DNA of 46,619 bases from an uncultured bacterium (lineage in GTDB: Bacteria > Patescibacteriota > Patescibacteriia > Patescibacteriales > UBA12465): NCBI GenBank assembly GCA_903874345.1, contig CAIQRY010000044.1, positions 1 to 46,619 of the forward strand, written 5' to 3'. Below the pieces are notes generated by a model, which was not told the origin of the DNA, ran no database searches, and saw only the letters and a list, made by a program, of their open reading frames with translations. The translations under genes were made by a program, and so were the position numbers. Positions 15,822-23,564 of this stretch are shown piece by piece; the stretch's first letter is position 1; the number at the start of each line of letters is the position of its first letter.

Positions 15822-16256
15822 CTAATAGGGGTAATAAGCGTTAACATTATTATTAATTGCCGCGTTCAAGCGTAATATAATAAAGCGGGTAATCGCCCAA
15901 GAGAGCATAATAATCACTAAACCAATAACCGCGTTAGTCAAAAGCTTAATTGCCTTGCGCGTTTCCTCTTCATTACCGCCCGAGGTCATATATTTAAAAC
16001 CGGCAAAAAGGGTTAAGCATAAAAAGATAACAGCCAAGAGTCCTAAGGCGATACTAACCACCTTAAGAATAATCTGTCTGATATCCGTAGTCTTGTTTCC
16101 GTAGACCGCACCGATATCAGTCATGCCCGTTTGGCTCTGGTACAAAGTATTATCCTGAGCTTGTGCGGGTATAGCTGGGGCAAAAGGAAAAATTGCGAGT
16201 AAAGTTAAAAAACTTAAAAACAATAAAGAAAAAATGTGTTTTTTAGTGATAATCAT
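15822..16256 (-). CDS. type IV secretion pilin-like membrane protein (VirB2/TrbC-like)
   Basis: The 144-aa protein has a Sec signal peptide (LLFLSFLTLLAIFPFAPA, cleavage likely after AQAQ), a ~25-residue mature N-terminus, and two membrane helices (VVSIALGLLAVIFLCLTLFA; AVIGLVIIMLSWAITRFIIL). They are joined by the short charged loop KYMTSGGNEEETRKAIKLL. That layout and the GFKYMTSGGNEEE turn match the pilin-like proteins (VirB2/TrbC type) common in Patescibacteria. No other secretion or conjugation gene is in the window, so it is either an orphan subunit or works with components elsewhere. It has its own promoter, divergent from the flippase gene. Confidence 0.75.
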   Translation of the reverse strand: MIITKKHIFSLLFLSFLTLLAIFPFAPAIPAQAQDNTLYQSQTGMTDIGAVYGNKTTDIRQIILKVVSIALGLLAVIFLCLTLFAGFKYMTSGGNEEETRKAIKLLTNAVIGLVIIMLSWAITRFIILRLNAAINNNVNAYYPY

Positions 16257-16261
16257 AAATA

Positions 16262-16270
16262 TGATATAAT
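16262..16270 (+). promoter_or_regulatory. extended -10 promoter of the flippase gene
   Basis: TGA-TATAAT with TATAAT at 16265-16270. The -35 is poor (TTTAGT-like). An AAGGA SD at 16312-16316 lies just before the ATG at 16319, one of the few clear SD sites here. Confidence 0.6.
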
Positions 16271-16284
16271 TGAATTACACTTTA

Positions 16285-16313
16285 ATTATATAAAAATTCC
16301 CCTAAAAAAACAA
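16285..16313 (-). promoter_or_regulatory. promoter of the pilin-like gene
   Basis: -35 TTGTTT (16308-16313), 17-bp spacer, -10 TATAAT (16285-16290), overlapping the divergent leader of the flippase gene. Confidence 0.7.
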
Positions 16314-16318
16314 GGAAA

Positions 16319-17797
16319 ATGAGTTTAGCCGCCCGGATCGCCCATAATACAGCTCTGCAAATAGGCGGCAAGATAGTTTCGACTGTCTTGGGTCTTTTTT
16401 CTGTCGCCCTAATTACTCGTTATTTAGGCCAGGATGGTTTCGGCGAATATACTACCGTCGTGACCTTCTTAACCTTCTTCGCGGTTATTGCCGATCTCGG
16501 GTTAACTCTCGTGACTGTCCAGATGATTAGCGGACACCGCGATGACGAAAATAAAATTTTAAACAACCTTTTCAGTCTGCGTTTAGCTTCGGCAATTATT
16601 CTTTTGGCGCTGGCGCCTATTCTAGTTATCTTTTTCTCTTATAGCCAGGCGGTTAAAATCGGCGTTCTAATTACGGCTGTGTCTTTCATCTTCCCGGCCT
16701 TAAATCAAATTCTCATCGGCTTTTTTCAAAAGAAACTAATTATGGACCGCGATGCGGTGGCTGAAGTGGTCGGCCGTCTCTTTTTGATTTTCGGAATCAT
16801 CTACGCAAAAAAATTAGGCGCGGGTTTAAATGGTATTTTAATCGCAACGGTCGCGGCGAGTGCTGTAAATTTTATTCTTCATTATCTTTTTGCCTGCCGT
16901 TACGCCATTGTTAAGCTGGCGCTTGATTTTTCTTTATGGAGAAAAATTCTGTCTAAGTCCTGGCCGTTGGCAATTACTATCGTCTTGAATTTAATCTACT
17001 TGCGCGCCGATACTTTAATTCTATCTTTATTCCGTAGCCCGGGCGAAGTTGGTCTGTATGGTGCCGCTTATAAAATTATTGATGTCCTAACGACCGTGCC
17101 TTTTATGTTCGCTGGCTTAATTCTACCTATTTTAACGGCCGCCTGGCTTGAAAATAATCGCGCCTATTTTAAAACCGTCCTTCAAAAATCTTTTAACTTC
17201 ATGGCTATTGTCGCCATTCCACTCGTCATCGGGGCGCAATTTTTAGGCCAACCAGTTATGCTCTTTGTGGCTGGCCGCAATTTCACGGAAAGCGGTCTAA
17301 TCCTCCAATGGTTAATTTATGCCGTGGCCGCAATTTTCTTAGGCGCGATGTTTTCTCATGCCGTCATTGCGATTGATAAACAAAAACGCATGATCGGTTT
17401 TTATGTTTTTACTAGCCTTAGCTCCTTGCTCGCTTATTTATATTTAATTCCACGCTATTCTTATTTCGGCGCTGCAGCCGTGACTATTTATAGTGAGCTA
17501 CTCATCGCCATTTTTTCCGCTTATTGCGTTCATAAATATAGCCGCGCTCTACCCAACCTCTGGGTTTTCTTCCGCGCCTTAGCGGCCGGAGCGCTGATGG
17601 GACTTTTCCTTTTATTTTTTACACCGCTTTACCAAACTAGCTTAGGAGGAGTAATCTTATTAATACTTGTTTCTAGCGTGCTTTATTTCTTTTTCTTATA
17701 TTTCTTGGGTGGCATTAAGCCGGAAGACTTGAAAACAATTTTTAAGCGCCAAAAGAAAGTAGGTGTTCAAATTTATGACTCCACGGATAATTTTTGA
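16319..17797 (+). CDS. polysaccharide/oligosaccharide flippase (Wzx-type, MATE/MOP superfamily)
   Basis: The 492-aa integral membrane protein has about 12-14 hydrophobic helices and the N-terminal signature of polysaccharide export flippases (GGKIVSTVLGLFSVALITRYLGQDGFGEY). It continues into LADLGL-like and YGAAYKIIDVLTTVPF segments typical of the family. Members move undecaprenyl-linked glycans across the cytoplasmic membrane. No glycosyltransferases flank it here, so the substrate cannot be named. A clear SD (AAGGA) precedes the start. Its last 23 bases overlap the start of the downstream pseudouridine synthase, so the two are probably one transcript. Confidence 0.88.
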   Translation: MSLAARIAHNTALQIGGKIVSTVLGLFSVALITRYLGQDGFGEYTTVVTFLTFFAVIADLGLTLVTVQMISGHRDDENKILNNLFSLRLASAIILLALAPILVIFFSYSQAVKIGVLITAVSFIFPALNQILIGFFQKKLIMDRDAVAEVVGRLFLIFGIIYAKKLGAGLNGILIATVAASAVNFILHYLFACRYAIVKLALDFSLWRKILSKSWPLAITIVLNLIYLRADTLILSLFRSPGEVGLYGAAYKIIDVLTTVPFMFAGLILPILTAAWLENNRAYFKTVLQKSFNFMAIVAIPLVIGAQFLGQPVMLFVAGRNFTESGLILQWLIYAVAAIFLGAMFSHAVIAIDKQKRMIGFYVFTSLSSLLAYLYLIPRYSYFGAAAVTIYSELLIAIFSAYCVHKYSRALPNLWVFFRALAAGALMGLFLLFFTPLYQTSLGGVILLILVSSVLYFFFLYFLGGIKPEDLKTIFKRQKKVGVQIYDSTDNF

Positions 17798-18530
17798 GAA
17801 TCAAGATTATTTAATTATTGATAAACCCGCCGGTCTCGCTGTTCATGGCGGCGGGAATATTAAAGAGGCAACTTTAGCCGACTGGCTGATTAGCTGCTAT
17901 CCCGCCATAATCAAAGTCGGTGACGACCCTAGTCGGCCCGGCATTGTTCATCGGCTCGACAAAGACGTCAGCGGTCTAATGGTTATTGCTAAAAACCAAG
18001 CTACTTTTGATTGCTTAAAGGATCAATTTAAAGATCGTGAAATCAATAAAGAGTATATCGCTTTAGTTCATGGCGCTTTAGCGCGGGATCATGGTGAAAT
18101 AAACTTCCCGATTAAACGTTCGAGCTCTGGTTTTAAAATGGCCGCCCTCCCTTTAAACGCCGCTGATCTTTTAAACCGCCCCCATCCTCGTGGCCGTGAC
18201 CAAGGCAATATGGCCGGCGTTTTTAAATCGCGCGAGGCCCTAACCGAATTTCAGGTTATCCAAAAGTTTATCAACTATACTTTAGTGCGCGTTAAAATTA
18301 AAACGGGGAGAACGCATCAAATTCGCGTTCATTTCTTTGCTTTAGGTCACCCGCTCGTGGGCGATGATTTATACGCCACGCCAAAAACCAAGGTTAAAAA
18401 CAAAAAACTAGCCCTGGGAAGAGTCTTTTTAATGGCCAACCTACTCTCATTTATTGATAAAGACGGTCAAAAACAAAGTTTTTCCCTGGAGTTACCAAGC
18501 GACTTAAAAGCCTTCTTACCCCGTAATTAA
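17775..18530 (+). CDS. RluA-family rRNA/tRNA pseudouridine synthase
   Basis: This enzyme isomerises specific uridines to pseudouridine in structured RNA. The sequence starts ENQDYLIIDKPAGLAVHGG, the usual opening of the catalytic domain. It carries the catalytic motif GIVHRLDKDVSGLMVIAK, with the Asp in HRLDK, and ends with the KTGRTHQIRVHF and GHPLVGDDLYA motifs. There is no S4 domain, so it is a short RluA-type member of 251 aa; the exact target cannot be told. I take the ATG at 17775; a GTG at 17763 is possible. It overlaps the flippase by 23 bp. Confidence 0.92.
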   Translation: MTPRIIFENQDYLIIDKPAGLAVHGGGNIKEATLADWLISCYPAIIKVGDDPSRPGIVHRLDKDVSGLMVIAKNQATFDCLKDQFKDREINKEYIALVHGALARDHGEINFPIKRSSSGFKMAALPLNAADLLNRPHPRGRDQGNMAGVFKSREALTEFQVIQKFINYTLVRVKIKTGRTHQIRVHFFALGHPLVGDDLYATPKTKVKNKKLALGRVFLMANLLSFIDKDGQKQSFSLELPSDLKAFLPRN

Positions 18531-18556
18531 AAACCGTAAAATCCAGCTATTTGGTT

Positions 18557-18592
18557 AGGGCGCCCTTATTTTTTGACGCCCTTCTGGTTTTT
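18557..18592 (+). terminator. probable terminator of flippase-rluA, overlapping the next promoter
   Basis: A 6-bp GC stem (AGGGCG at 18557-18562 with CGCCCT at 18577-18582), then CTGG and TTTTTT. The -35 box of the next gene lies within it. Confidence 0.45.
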
Positions 18593-18601
18593 TACTATAA
18601 T
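18573..18601 (+). promoter_or_regulatory. promoter of the DsbA/GILT-like gene
   Basis: -35 TTGACG (18573-18578), 17-bp spacer, -10 TATAAT (18596-18601). It shares bases with the hairpin that ends the upstream transcript. Confidence 0.85.
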
Positions 18602-18645
18602 ATAGAACAGTCGATTTAAAAAATTTAAATAAATTTCATAACCCT

Positions 18646-19665
18646 ATGAAGAAAATTATTCATCATTTAAAAACTCGCGAGGGGTTTTTGCGTATTGTTT
18701 TACCGATCATTTTAGTGATCGTCTTGATTTTGGTTGTTGCCTTCTCCCTTAACCATTCGAAAAAATTAAATCCGAATGAAGCGAAGACTAAGGCGGAAAC
18801 TTTCGTCAATACTTATTTGATGCAATCCGGCCAAAAAGCGACTATTAAAAATGTCGTTAAAGAATACGGCTTATATAAAATGACGATTGACATCACCTCT
18901 GGCGAAGTCGAATCTTATTTGACTCGCGATGGAAAATTATTCTTTCCGCAGGCTTTAGATATTGCAAAAATTTCTCAAGGCAAAGCAGCGACCACTGATA
19001 CAAAAGCCAACGCGGCCGCGGCTACGCCGAGCGCCACGGTATCAACTAAAAACAGCAAACCGAGCGTCGAACTCTTTGTGATGAGTTATTGCCCTTACGG
19101 CACGCAGATTGAAAAAGGCATCTTGCCCGTCTTAGCGGCCTTAGGAAATAAAATCGACTTTCAATTAAAATTTGTTGACTATTCCATGCATGGCCAAAAA
19201 GAATTATCTGAAAACTTAACTCAATATTGTATTGAAAAGGAACAGACCGCTAAATTACAGGATTACTTAAAATGTTTCTTGGTGGGTAGCGATTCCGCGA
19301 CTTGTCTTAGCCAAACTGGAGTTAACACTAGTAAATTAGCTACTTGCGTTTCCAAGACCGATAAACAATTTAAGATCACAGAAAATGCGACTAATAATGT
19401 TGGCTACCAAGGCAGTTACCCGGGCTTCGATATTAACAAAACTGATAATCAAAAATATAATGTTGGCGGTTCTCCGACTTTGGTTATCAACGGTCAACAA
19501 ATTGATGCCGCGCGCGATTCCGCTTCTCTCTTGAAGACTATCTGCAGCGCTTTCACAACCACACCGAGCGAATGCAACGCAACCCTGTCTAGCGCTTCTC
19601 CAGCTCCTGGTTTCGGGACTGGGACAGCGGCAAGTGGCAGCGGCGCGGCTGGTTGCGGACAATAA
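18646..19665 (+). CDS. membrane-anchored DsbA/GILT-like thioredoxin-fold protein with monothiol CPYG site
   Basis: The protein (339 aa) has an N-terminal membrane anchor (residues ~14-34, LRIVLPIILVIVLILVVAFS), a small domain (~42-110), and a low-complexity Ala/Thr linker (~112-137). A thioredoxin-fold domain follows: VELFVMSYCPYGTQIEKGIL (C149 of CPYG) through to the cis-Pro loop GGSPTLVING. The second active-site Cys of CxxC is replaced by Gly, but five further Cys follow in QYCIEKE, LKCF, TCLSQ, ATCVSK and ICSAF, then one in SECN and one in a Gly/Ser-rich tail ending GCGQ. It resembles GILT-type and DsbA-type oxidoreductases and should act outside the membrane. It is monocistronic. The substrate is unknown. 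Confidence 0.8.
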   Translation: MKKIIHHLKTREGFLRIVLPIILVIVLILVVAFSLNHSKKLNPNEAKTKAETFVNTYLMQSGQKATIKNVVKEYGLYKMTIDITSGEVESYLTRDGKLFFPQALDIAKISQGKAATTDTKANAAAATPSATVSTKNSKPSVELFVMSYCPYGTQIEKGILPVLAALGNKIDFQLKFVDYSMHGQKELSENLTQYCIEKEQTAKLQDYLKCFLVGSDSATCLSQTGVNTSKLATCVSKTDKQFKITENATNNVGYQGSYPGFDINKTDNQKYNVGGSPTLVINGQQIDAARDSASLLKTICSAFTTTPSECNATLSSASPAPGFGTGTAASGSGAAGCGQ

Positions 19666-19685
19666 AAATAACCTGATATTAGATA

Positions 19686-19715
19686 AAAAAGACGAGTCTA
19701 TCGGCTCGTCTTTTT
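19686..19715 (+). terminator. terminator of the DsbA/GILT-like gene
   Basis: A stem AAAAAGACGAG / CTCGTCTTTTT around an 8-nt loop, T-rich on both sides. It insulates the downstream HTH-ATPase cassette. Confidence 0.9.
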
Positions 19716-19732
19716 ATATCATATATATAGGC

Positions 19733-19777
19733 CTCAAAACTATTGACTTTTTAAGACAAAAATAGTAATGTTTTGAG
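19733..19777. promoter_or_regulatory. inverted-repeat operator candidate around the HTH-ATPase promoter
   Basis: Perfect 8-bp arms CTCAAAAC (19733-19740) and GTTTTGAG (19770-19777), 29 bp apart, bracket the -35 and overlap the -10 of the cassette promoter. Centre-to-centre distance is 37 bp, about 3.5 helical turns. This is the natural place for the cassette's own HTH protein to bind (inference). Confidence 0.5.
19743..19771 (+). promoter_or_regulatory. promoter of the HTH-GHKL ATPase cassette
   Basis: -35 TTGACT (19743-19748), 17-bp spacer, -10 TAATGT (19766-19771). It lies inside the 19733-19777 inverted repeat. Confidence 0.7.
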
Positions 19778-19831
19778 AACCCTAAAATAAGGGAAATTAA
19801 CCTGATCATTAACAATCAAAACATATACCTT

Positions 19832-20575
19832 ATGAGAGATCTAAAAGTCCAGGAATGCCTGGAAGTATTTAAAAATGGAATATCCGCCAAGATGGCTGGA
19901 GACGGCCCGGGGTGGCTTAAGCGCTACTTTAAATTATCTGACCCATTTCTTCTGGAATCATGGCTAAGCGGCAAAAAAATACCGACCGGCCTGAACATGA
20001 TTAAAATGGCATACTATCTCCACAGAAATTCGTTTCCTGTGGTCGAATTAGCCTCCGCTACGCCGACTATCATACTAGTAATCAAAATACTGGCTAATGA
20101 TATTGCGACCCCCCGAGAGGCAACCGATGCTGTTGGTTATAAGGAAGAGTCTGATCTTTATAAAGTTCTGCTCGGCAAAAGAGGTTATTCTGACAAAGCT
20201 TATAACGCTATGCAGCTTTTTATTAAGCAATATTCTTCTAAAATTGCTCCGTCAGAAATGATGGGTATTCCTACTCATGATACTTCTACCGCTCTACCAA
20301 CGACCCCTTGCCCTAACCAGGATCAACTAACCATCGACCTGCTCCATACTATCGGCAGTATCGGCGTCTGTCTGGAACCACTCTTAAAAAAATTAACCGA
20401 GTCTACTCCCGAGGAAAGGCAAAATTTTCGCACTTCCTTAGGTACGGATGAACGCGGTTTGTTTCAGATGTCCAATGCCTTCTACCGGGTAGCCGGATTA
20501 ATGAACGCTCTGTGCAGTGAAAAAAGTTTAGGAAATTTCATAAGTAAAACCAAAAAACCAGATAACCATGCATGA
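19832..20575 (+). CDS. putative tandem helix-turn-helix DNA-binding protein, partner of the GHKL ATPase
   Basis: I do not recognise the family, but two segments look like XRE-type HTH units. The first is SDPFLLESWLSGKKIPTGLN followed by MIKMAYYLH (residues ~36-65). The second is DIATPREATDAVGYKEESDL followed by YKVLLGKRGYSDKAYNAMQLF (~90-132). A Thr/Pro-rich linker (~145-165) leads to a helical C-terminal part (DLLHTIGSIGVCLEPLLKKL). There is no signal peptide or membrane span. Its last 8 bases overlap the start of the ATPase gene, so the two are translationally coupled and probably interact. The operon promoter sits in an inverted repeat that this protein could bind. It could instead be a target-recognition subunit for the ATPase. 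Confidence 0.65.
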   Translation: MRDLKVQECLEVFKNGISAKMAGDGPGWLKRYFKLSDPFLLESWLSGKKIPTGLNMIKMAYYLHRNSFPVVELASATPTIILVIKILANDIATPREATDAVGYKEESDLYKVLLGKRGYSDKAYNAMQLFIKQYSSKIAPSEMMGIPTHDTSTALPTTPCPNQDQLTIDLLHTIGSIGVCLEPLLKKLTESTPEERQNFRTSLGTDERGLFQMSNAFYRVAGLMNALCSEKSLGNFISKTKKPDNHA

Positions 20576-22256
20576 ACTAACCATGAACTTCCATGCCGGC
20601 AATGCCTTACGAAACATTGCTGATAATTACCCAACTCTCAGTAAGGTTGTGCTCGAATCCATTCAAAACTCAATTGACTCCGGCGCCACCTTCATCAGTG
20701 TGTTCATTAACTATTTTGAGCGCGTTATAATTATCAATGACAATGGCTGCGGCATAAGCCCCTCTAAGATGGAGTCGGCTATGAAATCAATCTGCGAATC
20801 CAACAAGAAAGTGGGTTGCTTAGGTCAATTCGGAATCGGCTTGATGGCGCCCCTGGGTAAATGTGAAGAGTTTTTTATTACTTCTTCGCCGCGCCCGGGA
20901 CATAATGGCTATCACCGTTGGCATTTCGACTGCGAAAAGATTTTGGAAAGCAGCGAACTATCGAGAATTCCCGAGGAACCATTACCGGATTTTATCTTTA
21001 GCCAAACCGGGAGAGGTGCGCCTAATAGCCGCCCCGTTGACTGGCGGACTCAGGTAAAAATCAGGAAGTTCACCAAGGACAAGAGCATTAATAATATTAT
21101 TGTCTCCGATCTCCAGTCCCTGGTTCTCAATCAATTCTCCGAACCAATGAAAAAGCTGGGGACGAAAGTTAAAATTACCGCTCGCCGTAGCAAAGACAAG
21201 GATCACGACGAAAGCATCGCTTTCGTTGCCGCTGACTTTCAAGGCGAAAAGTTGCCCCCGATTATTTACGATGAGAATAAGCCAAGCCAGACCACTTTTC
21301 GTCTTTATCTCTCCCCTAAAACTACCCGGGGGCGTAAAGGTTTCATCCGGGTTGGTGTTGAAAACGACGCCTTTCGAATTCCAATGACGACGCTTGCAAA
21401 GTCAATCCGCGGCTTAGCCGAGGAAGAAACTTTATCCATTCTTCTTTCTGGAGCTTTTGAGGGCACCATCGACTCTCGCGCTTGTTCCTTACATACTAAC
21501 CGGAAGGAATTCCGGGAAAACGATGCCTTGATGACTTTTTGCCTGCACCTTAATTCCTGGGCGCAAAATCATGGCACCAAGCTCATCTTAAGTCTCAAAG
21601 ACGAACAACGCGATCTCCGTCTTCAGGCTGTCGGAGCTTATGTCTTGGTCAAAGTGGAAGAGGGCCTCATAGATATGCCCCACCTCCAGGGCCTGGTCAA
21701 AACTTTTAAAATCGGCACCATCGGTGTTGGTCATAAAGGCTTTGAAACAACAACTAAATTACAAGATTTCCCGACTAAGGCTGTCCGCCATAATTCGTCG
21801 GAGCATCATTCAAGTGACTCGGAAAATCTGACTAGCCAAACTACTCCCAACCACGGTAGCGGACAAAGCCACCCCGGACATATGCCTCTTACGGTTTCTG
21901 GTCCCAATGGCAATAAACGCAAAGTCGTTAAAGGGCACAGCACCGGACTACAAATTGCCTACGAGGAACTTCCCGGTAACGATCATCACTGGGAAATCGA
22001 TCCAGAAAGCGGTACTATCACTTTTAACATTAGGAGTGATATCTGGGCAAAAATGGAGCCCGTCGACAGAAATTTGATTCTGTATTTGCAATACTGCGTT
22101 ATCAAGGCCCTTGAGATGCTTCTCGAGCCCCCTGTTTCCCGAAACGCCCTTTATGAATTCCTGCAGCGGGAACTCAAAACAGCGGCCATGTTCATTATCC
22201 AGACTTGTTCTTTACAACCGCGGAAAGCCAAGGTTGAAGTCGGCAAACGACTGTAA
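20568..22256 (+). CDS. GHKL (Bergerat-fold) ATPase, MutL/MORC/HSP90-like, of unknown system
   Basis: The 562-aa protein opens with a complete Bergerat nucleotide pocket: motif I LESIQNSIDSGA (E30, N34), motif II NDNGCGIS (D58, G60, G62) and motif III GQFGIGLMAP (G86, G89, G91). This is followed by a likely S5-type transducer region (~200-350, with TRGRKGFIRVGV and SRACSLHTNRKEFREND). A low-complexity His/Ser-rich linker follows (~400-460), then a conserved-looking C-terminal domain (HHWEIDPESGTITFNIRSDI, LYLQYCVIKALEMLL). It has no kinase, endonuclease or topoisomerase catalytic motif that I can see. MORC-like ATPases of this build occur in bacterial restriction-type systems (family knowledge). 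The ATG at 20568 lies within the 3' end of the HTH gene. Confidence 0.8.
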   Translation: MHELTMNFHAGNALRNIADNYPTLSKVVLESIQNSIDSGATFISVFINYFERVIIINDNGCGISPSKMESAMKSICESNKKVGCLGQFGIGLMAPLGKCEEFFITSSPRPGHNGYHRWHFDCEKILESSELSRIPEEPLPDFIFSQTGRGAPNSRPVDWRTQVKIRKFTKDKSINNIIVSDLQSLVLNQFSEPMKKLGTKVKITARRSKDKDHDESIAFVAADFQGEKLPPIIYDENKPSQTTFRLYLSPKTTRGRKGFIRVGVENDAFRIPMTTLAKSIRGLAEEETLSILLSGAFEGTIDSRACSLHTNRKEFRENDALMTFCLHLNSWAQNHGTKLILSLKDEQRDLRLQAVGAYVLVKVEEGLIDMPHLQGLVKTFKIGTIGVGHKGFETTTKLQDFPTKAVRHNSSEHHSSDSENLTSQTTPNHGSGQSHPGHMPLTVSGPNGNKRKVVKGHSTGLQIAYEELPGNDHHWEIDPESGTITFNIRSDIWAKMEPVDRNLILYLQYCVIKALEMLLEPPVSRNALYEFLQRELKTAAMFIIQTCSLQPRKAKVEVGKRL

Positions 22257-22275
22257 CCCTGGAAGCTCAATATAC

Positions 22276-22305
22276 AAAAGGTCGGTCTTATAACCGGCCT
22301 TTTTA
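22276..22305. terminator. bidirectional terminator between the ATPase cassette and gdhA
   Basis: A stem AAAAGGTCGGT / ACCGGCCTTTT around CTTATA (one G-U), with T-tracts on the plus side and A-tract pairing on the other. It closes both convergent units. Confidence 0.8.
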
Positions 22306-22333
22306 ATTTGTCTTTTATTATATGCTAACTCCT

Positions 22334-23560
22334 TTAGATTCTTCCGCGCAACTTCTCCGCCGCCAAAACTCTTTTGACAGCTAAAATATAAGCGGCCTGT
22401 CTAAGAGTAACCGAACCATTCTTCTCTTGATACTTTTCATAGACACGCGTCCAATTTTTTTTCATTTTCTGATCAAGTAGGTTGCGAAGGTATTCTTCGT
22501 CTAAAATCTGCCCCGTGCGGTTTTGCGCCCATTCAAAGTAGCTAACAATGACACCGCCGGAGTTGGCTAAAATATCAGGCACGACAAGCTTTTTATTTTG
22601 CGCCAAAATTTTATCCGCGGCGTAGGTTATCGGCCCATTTGCGAGCTCGACTAAATAGTCGGCTTTAATATTTGCCGCGTTCTGCTCCGTAATCTGATTT
22701 TCTAAAGCCGCTAAAACTAAAATATCCGTTTTTAATTCTAATAACTCAGCGTTCGTCACTTTTTTCCCTTCACTCCAATCGCCAACTGCTTGTCCACTAT
22801 TTTTAAAAGCCGCTAATTTATCAATCGCTAAACCGGCTTCTTGATAAATCCCGCCGCGGCTGTCGGAAACGGCGATAACCTTAAAGCCATCATGATATAA
22901 TTTCTCGGCCATGAATAAGCCGGCATTACCGAAACCTTGGACAATAATACTAATCTCTTTCTTGGCGCTTAAAAATTTACTGATCATTTCTTTGGTCACG
23001 AGATAACCACCTTGCGCCGTCGCGTCGCCTCTTAAAGCGATACCGCCGACTTCCAATGGTTTACCAGTAATCATACCCGGTTCGTGATGCCCAACTTTCT
23101 TCTCAAATTCATCAAGCATCCAAGCCATAATCTGCCCGTTCGTATAAACATCGGGCGCCGGGACATCTTTGTCTTGGCCTAGATATTCATAAAACTGATC
23201 AATAAACTCGCGGCTGACCTTTTCTAATTCTTTTTTATCCGCTACCTTCGGGTCGAATTTAACTCCGCCCTTGGCTCCGCCGTAGGGAATATCCGCTAAG
23301 GAGTTTTTTAAGGTCATCCAAAAAGCTAATGATTTTACTTCATCTTCCGAAACTTCCGGATGAAAACGAATGCCGCCTTTGCCCGGACCGAGCGCGCGGT
23401 TATAAACGATGCGCCAGGCTGGATATTTTTTTCCATTAATGTCTAAATCCGCATACTTAACTTGGACTGGCTCTTTTAAAACCGCCATATCCGCGTCGCT
23501 AATGTTTTCTAGGATTTGAATTTCTTGTAAACGCTGTAAATTATCTTCAAAAATACTCAT
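22334..23560 (-). CDS. gdhA: glutamate dehydrogenase (Glu/Leu/Phe/Val dehydrogenase family)
   Basis: It catalyses reversible oxidative deamination of glutamate to 2-oxoglutarate and ammonia. The 408-aa protein has the family hallmarks: RALGPGKGGIRFHPEVS, the catalytic-lysine motif PYGGAKGGVKFDP, DVPAPDVYTN, a Rossmann dinucleotide site (IIVQGFGNAGLFMAEKL, VIAVSDSRGG) and VPDILANSGGVIVSYFEW. Length is normal for the hexameric small type. It starts 4 bp after trxA in the csoR-like/trxA/gdhA operon, so its expression should follow the thiol/persulfide-type repressor at the operon head. The pairing of GDH with such a sensor is unusual. Confidence 0.93.
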   Translation of the reverse strand: MSIFEDNLQRLQEIQILENISDADMAVLKEPVQVKYADLDINGKKYPAWRIVYNRALGPGKGGIRFHPEVSEDEVKSLAFWMTLKNSLADIPYGGAKGGVKFDPKVADKKELEKVSREFIDQFYEYLGQDKDVPAPDVYTNGQIMAWMLDEFEKKVGHHEPGMITGKPLEVGGIALRGDATAQGGYLVTKEMISKFLSAKKEISIIVQGFGNAGLFMAEKLYHDGFKVIAVSDSRGGIYQEAGLAIDKLAAFKNSGQAVGDWSEGKKVTNAELLELKTDILVLAALENQITEQNAANIKADYLVELANGPITYAADKILAQNKKLVVPDILANSGGVIVSYFEWAQNRTGQILDEEYLRNLLDQKMKKNWTRVYEKYQEKNGSVTLRQAAYILAVKRVLAAEKLRGRI

Positions 23561-23564
23561 ATTA

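Noticed and set aside
19832-20575. The HTH-ATPase pair as a classical toxin-antitoxin system
   Set aside because: The second protein is a large ATPase without a known toxin motif, and the first is larger than typical antitoxins.
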